A stretch of DNA of 64,000 nt from Chrysomallon squamiferum (GCA_012295275.1 CM022667.1:10092538-10156537), one strand, 5' to 3'. Positions 49,818-62,456 are shown, counted from the stretch's first letter. Notes: generated by a model from the sequence alone, not told the origin. A program made the numbers and translations.

Positions 49818-52800
49818 GTTAAATATAGTCCTAAATATAAATAATGCAATGATGATTTTTTGTATTCGTAAATACATTAATATTTAATGATTTGGTTAAA
49901 AAAGTATGTAAAAACCTTTTTATCAAATTTATTTTTTGATTGTAATTAGACCTTGTACTAAATGTTTTTGTGCCAACTGAATTGCCAGCCATAAACTTAT
50001 CTTTTATCTCAGAAGTATGTTTAAACAAATTATTAGACAGATTTGCCTATAACCAATTGTCTTTAACTAGTTCGAGAGGGCTTCTTGGGGATATGCTCGA
50101 ACGCTAATTCCAATGGAATGAAACCTAATAATTCTTGTTTTGAATACCTACCCACAAACAACAAGATTGATTATGGTATGTACCCAGATCGAACTTAACG
50201 AATATCAAGGAAATTCATAACCCGGCTGAACAACTGGATGTGATATTAGAATTGTGGATGGGCCATGGTTAGGTATGTTGTGACTGACCTAGTGACTATA
50301 CAGGCAGTTATTTTACAAAGCAGGATGGCTTTGGTATATCAGATGTTTACACGAATAATCATTAAAAAAAATTGACTTCCCTGATGCGCAAAAGTAGCCA
50401 CAATATCTACAGTCACTTTTATCTTCGTAGACTTTGAAATAGCAAATGACAGGATAGCCAGAGATTCAGTGATGAAGTGCAAGGAATAAAGTCAGTTTTA
50501 ACTAATTCATATTCATAAAACCTATTTAAAAAAACAACAAATAGAAACTGAAAATAAACAGATAAATTAAAATAATTATTAAAAATAATAATAAAAATAA
50601 AATAATTATTAAAAATAATAATAAAAAATAAAATAAAATAAAATAAACACAAATAAAAAGGAATTAATTCATTGAAAATAAAAAAAGAAAATAAATATTT
50701 ATAATTAAAAATAAGATAATAAAATGAATAAATAAATAAGTACAAAGTAAATACATAATGAAGGTAAGAAAACACTTTAAAAACTTTAAAAGATTAATAA
50801 AATAAAAACGAATAAACAAACAAATACTGGAAGAAATAAAGAATTATTTAATCAGTTATAAAAATGAAAAATAAATAAATAAAATATTTAATTAATTAAT
50901 AAACAAACCAACAGTAAATAAAATTATTTAATTACGAAAACATTACTTAATTCTTATATAAATAAATAATAAAGAAAAACAATTAAAAAATTTAATTAAA
51001 TATCAACAAATAAATGAACGAATAACTGAACTGTGATTTAAATGAATGAAATATAAATAAATGAAATAATTGTAAATAAAAAAAAAGGAAGATAAAAACT
51101 ATGAATAAACAAACAAATAAATATATAAATGAATAAATAAATAAATAAATAAAATAAACAGTTATATAAATATAAGAAGTAAAAACAAAAATTAAATTTA
51201 AAGATTAAAACTAAGTAAGTTAATTATATATATATATATATAATTAAATAAAAAATAAACAAAACAGGAAGAAATAAATAAAAATATAAACAGTAATTAA
51301 CAAAATATAAAAGTAAAAAAAATAAAATGAAATAAATAAATAAATAAATAATGAATGAATTAATTAATTATAAGCAAATAACTATATATAAATAACTAAT
51401 TCCTAAATACGTAAAAACAAATATTGAAAATAAAGACAAAATTAAAATATCTCAATAAACAAATAAATAAACAAAACAAATAAAAAAGAATCAAATCATC
51501 AATGAAATATTTAAAAATAAAAATTAAATACAAATAAATAAATAATTAAATAACCAAAGAAATAGAGAAACAAAACAACAATGAAAGAAAGAATTGCATA
51601 AAAGAATTAATAATAAATAAAATAATCGTAAATTAACAGAAATTAAAAAGTGAATTAATAAATGAAAAAGCAAATAATTGATAAATTAATTGATTAGTTA
51701 AATGTAAATAATTATATATAAATAACTAATTCATAAACACATAAATAATAAAAATAAAAATAAAAATAACAATAATCGAATAAAAAGAATCAGTTTGTTA
51801 TCAACAAAGAAAAAAATAAAATTAAAAAAAAAGAAAAGAAAAGAGTTAAAATAAAATAAAGATAAATAAATAAATAAATAAACTATCAATAAATAAACAA
51901 GCAAAGAAAATAAAATTATAACCTTCATAGTATAACCTTCATAGTCTATAAAAACTAGAATAAAAATGGTTGTTTAAATAACAGGATAATTTTAATTACA
52001 TTCTTAATAAATTATTAATATATTTTTATTTTTATCTTTTCCATCAAAGACTATGGGGCAATGTTTCTCTTTTAAATTATCTGAGTTTCTGTGATGTCAC
52101 TGAGAGCTATTCTGTGACAATTAAATTACAAAGATACCAAGGTTTAAAATAAATAAAACAGATAATATTTATCAACATGTAAATGTTAATATTTTCAGTC
52201 AAATTTCACTCTTTCATCTAATTATTTTCTTTTAAAGGTTTAATATATATAGTTTAATAAATTAATTTAGATGTATTCATAATAATTATTCACTGAATAA
52301 TTTAAGGTTGTTTTTAATGTGTTATTTATTTACAGATATTGTAACATGAGTGAGCATGAAATTAGATTGAGGTGTATTCCTCATGACAAGAATACAAAAA
52401 AACAACAACAAAAATAGAATAATAAAAAACACATTAAGATGTAGCAAACCTACGGATTTATTCATTTTACAGGGAAAATTAAAATTATAAATCAGTAAAT
52501 GAAATTCAGTAAATTTTATGCAATATCATAAATAAGTAATCAAGATACTGGAATATTCTGAGGAAGGTTAGAGCATAACAGACCAGTACAACCACCAGAA
52601 CCAAACATTTCCACAAATGATGAACTCATAATCTCGCTGTGATGTTCTGAAACTGAAGAAACTTGAGCCAGAAAATCCATTCTGTTTTATTTTATGTCCT
52701 AAGCAACAAACAAGTATGTCCTTAATGTCACAGAACTGTTCTTTCTACTGACCTTTGGCTCCGTGTATGCATAAGTTTCCCTTGAACAATCACCAACTCT

Positions 52801-53411
52801 GGCCACGTTACTTTCAGTTCAGTGATTATATTATACATATTTCCTGATAATACATATTTCTAAAAACTCACTAGCAATAAAATAAAGGAATAAATTATCA
52901 AGTTAAAGAAAAGTGTAAATTATCGCAAATACAGATAAAACTGCAATAAAATAAAGGAATCAGTATTAATATAAATAAAAAAGATATGAATTATTATAAA
53001 TAAATATAAACACTAATAAGCTAAAGGAATCAGTTATAACATTAGACAACTGTGAATTATTACCAATAAACCTAAATACTAATAAAGTACAGGAATCAGT
53101 TATAACATTAGTGAAAGTTAGGAATCATTATAAATAAATCTAAATAGTAATAAAATAATGGAATCAATTATATAACATTATTGACAAATACGAATAACTA
53201 CACATTAATCTAATTATTAATAAATAAAGGAATCAAGTATCATTTTAGTGAAAATATAAAATAACACACAAACACACAAAAAGATAAACAGCAATAAAAT
53301 AAAGATATTAGTTATCACATTGAAAAGTTCAAACTATCACATATATAAAAAAGATATATATGTAGTTTAAGTTCATCTAAGATTAAAACACTCATCTTCC
53401 TCTTTGAATTT
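48740..53411. other. Gene-poor spacer between SMPD3 and SAMHD1 copy C
   Basis: No supported gene. It holds an (ATT)n tract (49773-49817) and a patch of normal composition (50040-50300) with no open frame. The A-rich low-complexity block and a final AT-rich stretch follow. The 3' UTRs of SMPD3 (from the left) and copy C (from the right) probably lie at its edges. Confidence 0.6.
50560..51910 (+). repeat. A-rich AAATAAAT low-complexity block
   Basis: About 1.35 kb of imperfect AAATA/AATAAAT sequence with few C or G and strong A-over-T skew on the + strand. It has no constant unit length. Frames read on the - strand give poly-Phe/Tyr/Ile only. Confidence 0.85.
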
Positions 53412-53836
53412 TTATTCCGCAGTACTTGTGCTAAGTATCCACTGCGGATCTGTAATAATAAACAAAAATGTACTTTAAAAAACAAAGAATTACAAAGAAG
53501 ACTTACCCATGAAAGAGGGCCAACAAATATTTAGAAAATAAAAAACAAATCCATTAATTAATAAAGAGAAAAGTTATATATTACTGACTTTATATTAATT
53601 CTATAAATACTAGTTAAAAGGTAAACGAAATAGGATGCTGAGAAAATAATTCTCTTATTTGGGGAGATTTCTTTTATTTTTATTGATTGATTATTTTTCA
53701 TACCTCCAATTCCCTTCTCGTTACACATTTTTTTAAAGTAACGAAAGAGATTTCTTTGTTTCTCTTCATCGTTATCTTTGCAGAAAACGTAGATAACACG
53801 TTCTGAAAAGTGGTCCGGTAGCAGACGTGAAACCTA

Positions 53837-53886
<50 letters not shown>

Positions 53887-56796
53887 GTAAATAAAAAAGA
53901 AAATAAAGATAAACGAAAAAAGGAACAATAAATAAATAAATAAATTAATATACATGACCTATTCAACGGCTCTTCTATATTAATCATGGATGTTGGTGTA
54001 CATAAGGGATCGTACTTTTATATTTGCCTTAACGTACCTTGGATTTTTCTAGTTTAAAAGCTTTATCAGGCTGTGCTTTTGAGTAGAAAAACACATTTTC
54101 AACAGGATTTTCTTCCTTCATCCCATAGTCAAATTTCAGTTCCTATTAAACATAAAGAGAGTTTTGTAAAAAATAGTGAATCTGCCTAACTTTATGCAAT
54201 TTTAACGAATATAGTATTAAAATCCAGATATTCTTTGATAACAAAATCATTCAGTAATTTTCCAATTCTAATATATATATATATTTGCAACATTAAAATA
54301 GTTTAGTGTATTCTTTATTAACGAAATAATTTAGAAATTTTCAACATTCTAATATATATATTAGAATGTTGAAAATTTCTATACAAACAAAATATATATA
54401 AACTCGGCGGATTACCATTTCATAACAGCCTTCAACGTGTTCTTTCCGCTTCTCTTCTTCTGTCATGCCACTAATTACCTTTTGAATTTTACTGAACTAA
54501 AATAAACAACAGCCAAACATTACGACTCTTTCTTCTGTTTTTTCCTTCAAATATATTTTTTTTCAAATTTGTTTTTCCATTTGGGCTTTTTCTGTCTTAG
54601 AACTCTGTGACAAACTTTAGTTTCCCAAGAAAACAGATTCAATTTTATATTTTTTTACTGCAAACAAATATTTTTTCCCTTATTTTTGTTAAAAATGCTG
54701 ATTTATTTTCGTCAAATTTAACGATTTTGTGCATTATTACCAATTAAAACAAATGACAGCTACCAAAGAAAATTTATTGTAAAATCATTAAATAAAAGCC
54801 AGACAACCTCAGTTTCCGTCAGGTACGGACTTTGTGCAACACATTTGTCCGCTTTCCTTTCCATGATTCTTTTCACAATGTTTCTTGCATCCTCAAGTTC
54901 TTTACTTTCAGAAAACAGAATTTTCGTGAACACGTCATCTGTCAGTTTCCCGTAGGCCACTGGATCGTCAATACATTCAGACATCTTTCTTTTTGTTCTG
55001 TAAAATACAATAAGTGTAGATGAGGTGATATTTTATGCTCATATGTACCATATACCGCTAATGAAGACAAATGATTATTTCTACCAGGGTTCGACATTAA
55101 TGACTTTCTAGTCTATACAACAAGATCTGGATGAGATTTTTATCATCTATGCCACACACTGGTTTCACTAAAGAAGAAAAAGTTAGAACTGGAGATTACA
55201 TGTTTTGGTAATGCTATGGACAATGATAAGTCAGTCATCAAATTAGCATTTCTATATTTTAAGTATTTTTGTTTTTAATTGTATTAAATTGATATTTCTG
55301 GCATACACACTGGCATTCTATATACATCAATGAACTGAATTATATTACAATAAACGATTCTGGTTAAAAACAATGTATGTTTCTTAAATATAGTTTAGAG
55401 GATCATCAACAAAGTTATATCAAAATAACAAGCGAAAGGATGTATGGTCTTTATTAGATATCAAAAATTATTAAATTATATCCTGCGTACTTTGAACTGC
55501 CTAACCCTTTATTTTTGTGGAGAAGCGAACTAGTTAACTACAACAATATCAAGCATAACGGGTAATATCAGTTGTTAATGTGAAACATAGCAAGGTAAAT
55601 CAAATTCAGTATCGAAATGCCACAAACACATCAATAACAAGATGAATTCAAAAATACAAATCATCAAAGATACATAATATATACAGTAACGAAACATATT
55701 AAATATACAAAAGCATAAATATATCTGTATTTTTAAACACCACCACCACCAACAAGTAACTAAGTCACTAAATAAGTAGATAAATAAATAAATAAAATAA
55801 TTATAATTATAAGAGTGAAAATAGAAATGTAATTCTTAATTTCAGTATCTTTATTTGCAATCAAATTACTCTCTTTCTGCTGAACTATTAATTTATTATT
55901 TATTCTCTATAAGTATGTTCCATAGAATATTAAAACAAAAATCATTTAAGATTTTGTTTGAAACATAACAATTTTACCTTCATTCAGTTAAATGATAAAA
56001 ACAAATTACAAAGTATAGATCAGTACATTTTCAGAATATATCATTTATTCTAAATAATTTTGTTTCAAGGATATTAATACAATTGATGTCATTTCCAGCA
56101 TGATAATTCTAACATAGCTCATGTCGATAACAAAACTAAAATAAAAAATATGAGAAATACAAGTTTTAGCAGTGTAATTTCAGAGATACAATAATGTAGA
56201 CTCACCCTTGTCTTCCTTCAATGAATATATGATCATTTGCTTTTTCGAAAGCTTGGGCCAACCTAAAAACGCAAGAGTTAGTAAATTTGTAATATCTGTG
56301 AAAAAGTGAAAACAAATTTTGTCTGACCTGCTGATAATAAATTTTCTGCCGATAATGATAGGTACATATGTCACTTTAAAAGCTCCACTTCTGTAACATG
56401 GAAGATTTTTTCTTCTTTTTTAATACTACTACTACTACTACTACTAACAATAATAACAACAACAACAACAACAACACTAATAATAATAATTACTATTATT
56501 ATTATTATTTAGAACTAAAATAACAAAAAATAACGCATTTATGAAAGTAAACATTTTTGTTTACATGACAGCAGTATTTAATACATTTTGCAAAAATATT
56601 TCAGCAGAAATAAACTCACATATGCTCGAACGTGCTGGTCATTCTGTGTTTGGAGGCTCGTCTGTGAATTTCATAGCGTGTTTGAAACAGGTCGTAGATA
56701 TGTAAGGCCTCCTGTTAATAAGTTACAATATATCAACAGTTTTTCTGTATTTGTTGAACATGTCCCTGTTATCTTAAGACAGTAACGAGTTATTCC

Positions 56797-56841
<45 letters not shown>

Positions 56842-56976
56842 CAGATAGAGAGACAGACAGACACAGATATATCAAATGTCGAGAAAGCTTTAAATTTTAT
56901 GGATAAAGATGATTTCAAATTTGAAAAAAGTTTGAAACCAATACCAAAAAAAAAAAAAAAAAAAAACCATTGTGAT

Positions 56977-57011
<35 letters not shown>

Positions 57012-57578
57012 GTTTGAATCAAGCCCTCTGTTTAATGGTTCCATTACGTACATTTGTTCAATACCACGTGCTATAAATCATTTATAACAATCGTTTCTGG
57101 TATAACTTGATATAAATTAGATCATAACTATGATAATGATAACAATGACGAGGATGAAAATGAAGATTAAACTTCTGATGATGAATGTAATGATGATAAT
57201 GATTAAGATGATGATTTTGATAATCATAATATCGATGATGAAGATAATATGAGGATGATGATGAAGATTAAGCTTCTGATGACGAACGTGATGATGATAA
57301 TGATCAAGATGATGATTATGATAATGTCTCACTTTATCCCTCCCACAAATGTGATATCGCCCGTCTTCAGCTTTTAGAACTCTGGCAAACTTCATGTAAC
57401 GAATGTGATCGAAATTGTTTTGAAATCCAAGCAGATAGGTGTCTCGTGCGAAATACTCGAACTTGTCGACATCAATCCCATTGCTTTTATTTGCAACTAT
57501 CTGTAAAACAAAAACTGTTCTAATTATTGTTTTAAAATCAAATGTGTTAAAGCGTTTGTGAAACATCAAAATACCAAA

Positions 57579-57645
<67 letters not shown>

Positions 57646-58640
57646 TCTTTATCATATCTGGATCGATCTATGTTTTAATCTTAATTTAATTAATTATTTA
57701 TTTATTTTATTTATTATTTACAAATTGTTTTCAAAATAAATGAAATTATTATTTCGAACAAATGCCATAATTCGTAGTGATGAGAAGACAAATTAGTATT
57801 GCTGTACAGTTACCATTAAATGTCTGATGTCAAATCTGTGATTGATTTGACTCCATATTTAAAAAGTAACAAAATAATAAAGGCGCTATAAATCAGAAGA
57901 AACGGCAGCTGTCATATTCATGAGTGACTTCTTTTGTTGTCAGAGTTTTTTTTATTAGTAAAGATTGGTTTCATATTATAAATAGTAATATAAGAATATA
58001 TAAAGAATTTAATTCCAAAACGCGATAAACGCCAAACTCAAAATTTAAAACAAAAACACCTCCAAAAGTTCAACGCTCCATAATCATTTTCCCAAAAATT
58101 CTATATTCGCCGCTGATCTACGCACTAGACTATAGACCTTCGTTCTATAACGGGATAAACTCCAGAAAAGAAAGGCATTTTTCTCAAAATAAAGAAAATG
58201 GATTTATAGCGTTTTGGAACCAAACTCTTCATATGAAATTGTAGCTGCCAATTCGTATTCCTTCGTTCAGAAAACCACACAATATACAATAAAAGTTAAA
58301 ATTATCATGATTATTTTTTTTTACACTGTTATTATTTATTATTAGGATTTGTTATTTTTTTTTACATTTTATGCTTATGTGATGGTATTTTTTTGCCTTT
58401 AATGAATCATAATTTATAATTCCGTTTATGAATACAACATACTTCACTATTTATATAAGTTAAAACAAAGTGAGAGGTACAGCTATAATAAACGACAAAT
58501 ATAGAGCAGCTTTAATTAGAAATAACGTAACCGTTTTACCTCAAACAGAAAACTTTTGCTTTCATCTCTGCCAATCTTTTCCCAGTCCTGAGGAAAAAAA
58601 GTAATATGTATCTATATATCTATCTATCTATCATTTTATG

Positions 58641-58711
<71 letters not shown>

Positions 58712-59518
58712 ATCTATCTATCTATCTATATTTAATCACAAGTACAATCTAGTGACAACAGACTGTGCAGTATCTGTAATCATGTTTTTACACACAATAA
58801 TCATAACTTCAAGAAAAATACTTCATTCATTTTGCCTAACCTAATCATGTACTTAAATGAATGGGATAAATGATTGTTGTTGTTTTCAAGATTAATAACA
58901 TTAGAATTACCCCCCAAAAAACCACAATCATTGACCCCATTATTATTTCAGAACAATTCCCTAGTTATAGATGCATATTAATGTTTCACCTGTTTTTCCA
59001 TTTTATCAGGGAGTCCCTTGATCAGCTGTTTTATGAAATGTTTGTCCTTTTCGTTCAGTCCATGTTTTTCAAATTCTGGATCAAGTTTGTTTTCTTCAAT
59101 TAAATGGTCAAACATCATTTCAGTAGCCTCCTCGTGCTGAATCAAAACATGATCACAAAGAAAAGATTTATAGATATAACAACAACAACAGCAACAACTA
59201 AAAAAGACTAGAAAGAATATTTCAAAGCGTCTGAGATTACGTTTACAAAATTTTTTATTAAAGCTCGAAATCTGTTAAGTGAGCTATTATTTATTTATTT
59301 TTTTAAAAAAAAGAAAAAGAAAAAGAAGAAAAGACAGGTGTTGACTCATTTCAATAAAGACTGAAATAAATAAATAAAATAAATATAAAATTGTTTTAGG
59401 TGGAAACCTAGGTACAGGCAGGCATGATAAACAATTCACTTTTTTGTTATTATCTTTTTTCTTCAAAATTTAATTTAATTGTTATTATTATTATTTTTAT
59501 TATTATTATTATTATTAT

Positions 59519-59586
<68 letters not shown>

Positions 59587-59756
59587 TTATTATTTAGGAA
59601 TCAAATTTAAAGATAAATAAAACAAACACTCCATTCTGATTTCTCTGGTCGTATTTTTGAATGAATAACTTTTCAAATAAATGTGAATATGGTCCATGTC
59701 CTGCAAAAATAAAAATAATAAATAAATAAAAAATAAAAACATATAAAAATAATAAA

Positions 59757-59839
<83 letters not shown>

Positions 59840-60210
59840 GTTCAATGTATGATTTAAAATACTGTGAAAAAAAGCAACAGAAGACAATTAACTATAAATT
59901 AACTATGAATATTAAAGAATTTCAAATATAAGTCAAACCTTAAACTGAATGTCAGCACATTCGCAGTTTCAGTAACTAGAAATGTTGTCAACATAGAAAA
60001 TGATCAGCATTTTATTGTGCTGCTGTTTGTAATAGTAGAACACAGATTTATTAAACAGAGAAATATTTCAAATTATTACCCAGGTCGTGACAAAGTCCAG
60101 CGATTTGTACACAAAGTTTATCTTTTTCAGTTATGTTCAGTTCTTTCTGTTTGTCCATTAGCATCTGTATAAACACACCAGCCAGGTGATAAACACTGTA
60201 AAATAAATTG

Positions 60211-60243
<33 letters not shown>

Positions 60244-60285
60244 AAAAAAAAAAATAGATAGATAGATAGATAGATAGATAAATAA

Positions 60286-60321
<36 letters not shown>

Positions 60322-60438
60322 ATAGTCAGTTAATTAATTTAAATAATTATAGTAATAAATTAATAAATTAATTATTTCATAAAAATATTTACGTAGTAGT
60401 AGTAGTAGTAGTAGTAAAACTACTACTACTACTACTAC

Positions 60439-60481
<43 letters not shown>

Positions 60482-61454
60482 TTGAGAGAACAGAAAATAT
60501 CATTATGGCCATAGGGCCTACAGAAATGAAGTGAAACCTTTTATTTTCTTTCACTTTTGCAATGAATATTATAAAACATAACAACAACAATAAATAACTA
60601 AATAAATAACGAAAACAACAACAGTTCTCCTTTGATTACTTTATGTAAAGGTATAAAAAAGCCTCTCAAGTGTTCATATGTTTCTGAAAATTTTAACAAA
60701 AAGACGTTTATTTTGATAATTCCATTTGAGAAAGAAAATCTCCTTATAATATTAATATTACAACACCACTATCAACAAATACTACCACTAACCATCTACT
60801 ACTACTGCTACTACTACTACAATAAACATTCGGAACCTGCTTGAATAGACAAGTCCCCGACTCATCCTATTTCCAAGTTCGGAGTTGAGCAAAGTAAAAA
60901 CCGAGCTGCCTCAAAAACAAAGCTGGAATGAAGTGCATTAATCATCACCTATGCAGACCGGAAACCAAATATATGGATAAAAGAGAAGATGATTAAAGAT
61001 GTGACTGTATAGATTAAAAATATTGAAGTGGACCTGGGCAGGACATATAACAGACCAAAAGAAAACCGATAGACATGGTGCATCACCTCCATGAAATATG
61101 CTGGGATAAAGTGTATGAGTACCAGAAAGGAACCATCTCGGAGAAAACGATACAAGAGAGAAATATGAGGCTTTCACTCAACGACAGCAATGTTAGTAAA
61201 GAAATGAAACAAAACTTGGAAATATGAAGGATACATTTAGACTATTTCTCCGGATTATCAAAGGAAAACATTAAATAAATAAAAGTAATTTACCCGATAC
61301 AGTGCTCAAATCGATTATGTGAAGCTGCAGGATAAACTAAGAAAGCCAAACCAAGTTGTTTTAGAAAATGAAGCCTCTGAAACTGCATCGTATCTATTAT
61401 CTTTATACTCAGAGGATCCACTTCAATGCAGCCATGGAGTGGGTCCTTCAGAAT
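53412..61454 (-). CDS. Diverged SAMHD1-like paralogue, copy C (HD domain to C-terminus)
   Basis: Thirteen exons in gene order: 61294-61454, 60080-60195, 59630-59700, 58990-59136, 58540-58587, 57333-57500, 56620-56711, 56206-56262, 54808-54997, 54416-54497, 54038-54142, 53704-53833 and 53412-53449, about 467 residues. Sizes match copy B exons 4-16 closely (161, 116, 71, 147, 48, 168, 92, 57...). Active-site motifs are kept: [28 protein letters not shown] and [14 protein letters not shown]. By human numbering N119 reads K, R145 reads H, Y374-Q375 read S-K and K377 reads R, so GTP activation and substrate fit may differ. The tail ends [12 protein letters not shown], without the T-P-x-K motif. 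The 82-bp exon 13 is one base too long; dropping one T of 54480-54484 gives an 81-bp open exon (alternatively a weak donor GTACCT in the previous exon). The weak GTGTTT donor after HGPYSH is also notable. The N-terminal exons are not identified. Confidence 0.88.
53837..53885 (+). repeat. (TAA)n microsatellite in copy C intron
   Basis: TAA triplets begin a few bases upstream (gene sense) of the acceptor of the exon at 53704-53833. Confidence 0.9.
56799..56860 (+). repeat. (GATA)n/(GACA)n microsatellite
   Basis: GATA tetranucleotides grading into GACA units, in the copy C intron next to the exon at 56620-56711. Confidence 0.9.
56979..57011 (+). repeat. (TG)n microsatellite in copy C intron
   Basis: TG run following a poly-A tract (56946-56966). 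Confidence 0.9.
57120..57326 (+). repeat. GATGAT-rich direct repeats beside copy C exon 9
   Basis: A segment around AAGATTAAACTTCTGATGAT (57162) is repeated at about 57265 (AAGATTAAGCTTCTGATGAC) within GATGAT/GATAAT sequence. This gives His/Ile-rich open frames in antisense that run on from the real exon. The true exon ends at 57333 at a GTGAGA donor. Confidence 0.7.
57576..57643 (+). repeat. (TAA)n microsatellite in copy C intron
   Basis: More than 20 uninterrupted TAA units. Confidence 0.95.
58612..58731 (+). repeat. (TCTA)n microsatellite in copy C intron
   Basis: About 25 TCTA units with few interruptions, starting about 25 bp upstream (gene sense) of the 48-bp exon 58540-58587. Confidence 0.95.
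59478..59586 (+). repeat. (ATT)n(AGT)n microsatellite in copy C intron
   Basis: ATT units switching to about 20 AGT units. The same ATT/AGT switch is seen in the GSS intron at 38701-38920 and near 60395. Confidence 0.95.
59743..59836 (+). repeat. (AAT)n microsatellite in copy C intron
   Basis: About 27 AAT units close to the acceptor of exon 59630-59700. Confidence 0.95.
60210..60330 (+). repeat. Poly(A) tract followed by (GATA)n
   Basis: About 45 mostly A bases, then GATA/AATA tetranucleotides, immediately upstream (gene sense) of the exon at 60080-60195. Confidence 0.9.
60394..60481 (+). repeat. (AGT)n / (ACT)n / (AAT)n microsatellite with inverted arms
   Basis: GTAGTAGTA units then CTACTACTA units, which are reverse complements and can fold, followed by AAT units. 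Confidence 0.85.
60850..61190 (+). mobile_element. Degraded non-LTR retrotransposon reverse-transcriptase fragment
   Basis: Translation around 61026-61070 reads [13 protein letters not shown]. This resembles the K/R-W-x-W-A-G-H motif near the C-terminal end of many RTE/Jockey-type retroelement polymerases. Basic text (about 61125-61165, RRKRYKRE-like) follows, as in the family. The frame is broken by stops and shifts. It sits in a copy C intron in opposite orientation to the gene. Identification rests on one short motif. Confidence 0.45.
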
Positions 61455-61779
61455 CTGAAAAATATACGTATAAGAATGTATATACGCGCAGGCAACCCAT
61501 ATACAAACACACACGAACATATATATATATATATATATATACACGTTGATATATGGTTACCAGTCTGAATGTATGTAAGCTAGTATATGTGGATATATAT
61601 TTGTACATACATAAGTGTATGCATGTGTTTATATATGTACTGATGTATATCTGTAAGATCTTACGTACATGTGTGTAGGCATGTATGCAATATATATATA
61701 TATTTCAACTGAAAATAACTGATGAATCCTTGCAATAAATACCGACAGTTATTTAATAATCATAATAATGATGATGATG

Positions 61780-61785
<6 letters not shown>

Positions 61786-61852
<67 letters not shown>
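61786..61852 (+). repeat. (AAT)n microsatellite upstream of copy C HD exon
   Basis: More than 20 AAT units next to the twin lysine-rich segments. Confidence 0.95.
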
Positions 61853-61934
61853 CAATAAATTGTAAGAATAAAGAACGACAAGAAACAGTCCTCAATAAGA
61901 AAATTATTTTATTTTAGAATCTTAATTCAGTTAC

Positions 61935-61980
61935 CTTTTTCTTGACATTCTTTTTTCTCTGTTCCCCTCCATTAGACTTT
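61935..61980 (-). CDS. Candidate SAMHD1 copy C mini-exon, version 1 (lysine-rich)
   Basis: Between a TTGTCAG acceptor and a GTAACT donor lies an open 46-bp segment encoding KSNGGEQRKKNVKKK. Entry phase 2 and exit phase 0 equal those of copy B exon 3, and the exit fits the next copy C exon (61294-61454, phase 0). The basic product could serve as a nuclear-localisation signal. Whether it is ever spliced is unknown. Confidence 0.4.
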
Positions 61981-62001
61981 CTGACAAGTAATAATAATAA
62001 T

Positions 62002-62037
<36 letters not shown>

Positions 62038-62183
62038 AATAATAACAACAACCACAGCAACAACCACAACAACAATAATAAAATTAATAATAATAATACT
62101 ATTAATTATAATCAATTTTAAGAATAAACAACAACAAGAAACAGTCCCTAATAAGAACATTATTTTTATCTTAATTCAGTTAC

Positions 62184-62229
62184 CTTTTTCTTGACATTCT
62201 TTTTTCTGTGTTTCCCTCCATCAGTCTTT
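62184..62229 (-). CDS. Candidate SAMHD1 copy C mini-exon, version 2 (lysine-rich)
   Basis: Same borders and phases as 61935-61980, encoding KTDGGKHRKKNVKKK. Because both versions enter in phase 2 and leave in phase 0, using both in one transcript would break the frame. They could be alternatives, or one may be a dead copy. Confidence 0.4.
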
Positions 62230-62236
62230 CTGACAA

Positions 62237-62240
<4 letters not shown>

Positions 62241-62286
<46 letters not shown>

Positions 62287-62379
62287 TATATTATTATTAT
62301 TAATATATTAATAGTGAGAATGATGATGATGATGATGATAATATTAATAATAATAATAATTATGATGATGATGATGATG

Positions 62380-62443
<64 letters not shown>

Positions 62444-62456
62444 CAACAACAACAAC
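62241..62456 (+). repeat. (AAT)n / (GAT)n compound microsatellite
   Basis: Several AAT runs separated by GATGATGAT blocks and ending in (AAC)n. It gives poly-Ile, poly-Met and poly-Tyr artefact frames. Confidence 0.95.

Larger units (their letters stand above)
61880..62240 (-). repeat. Tandem duplication carrying two lysine-rich candidate exons
   Basis: Two roughly 110-bp units (about 61870-61995 and 62115-62240) share AAGAAACAGTCC and TTAATTCAGTTACCTTTTTC. They are separated by (AAC)n/(AAT)n. Each contains a 46-bp segment with matching splice sites on the - strand (61935-61980 and 62184-62229). Confidence 0.8.

Noticed and set aside
50040-50300. Stretch of normal base composition within the AT-rich spacer
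   Set aside because: Looks like a possible repeat remnant, but has no open frame and no second copy in the window, so it was not called.
57117-57569. 150-codon His/Ile-rich open frame treated as one protein
   Set aside because: Only 57333-57500 is a SAMHD1-family exon with good borders. The His-rich extension is translated GATGAT repeat beyond the splice donor.
58612-58731. Regular tetranucleotide array considered as a CRISPR-like array
   Set aside because: A simple (TCTA)n microsatellite with no spacers; the DNA is eukaryotic.
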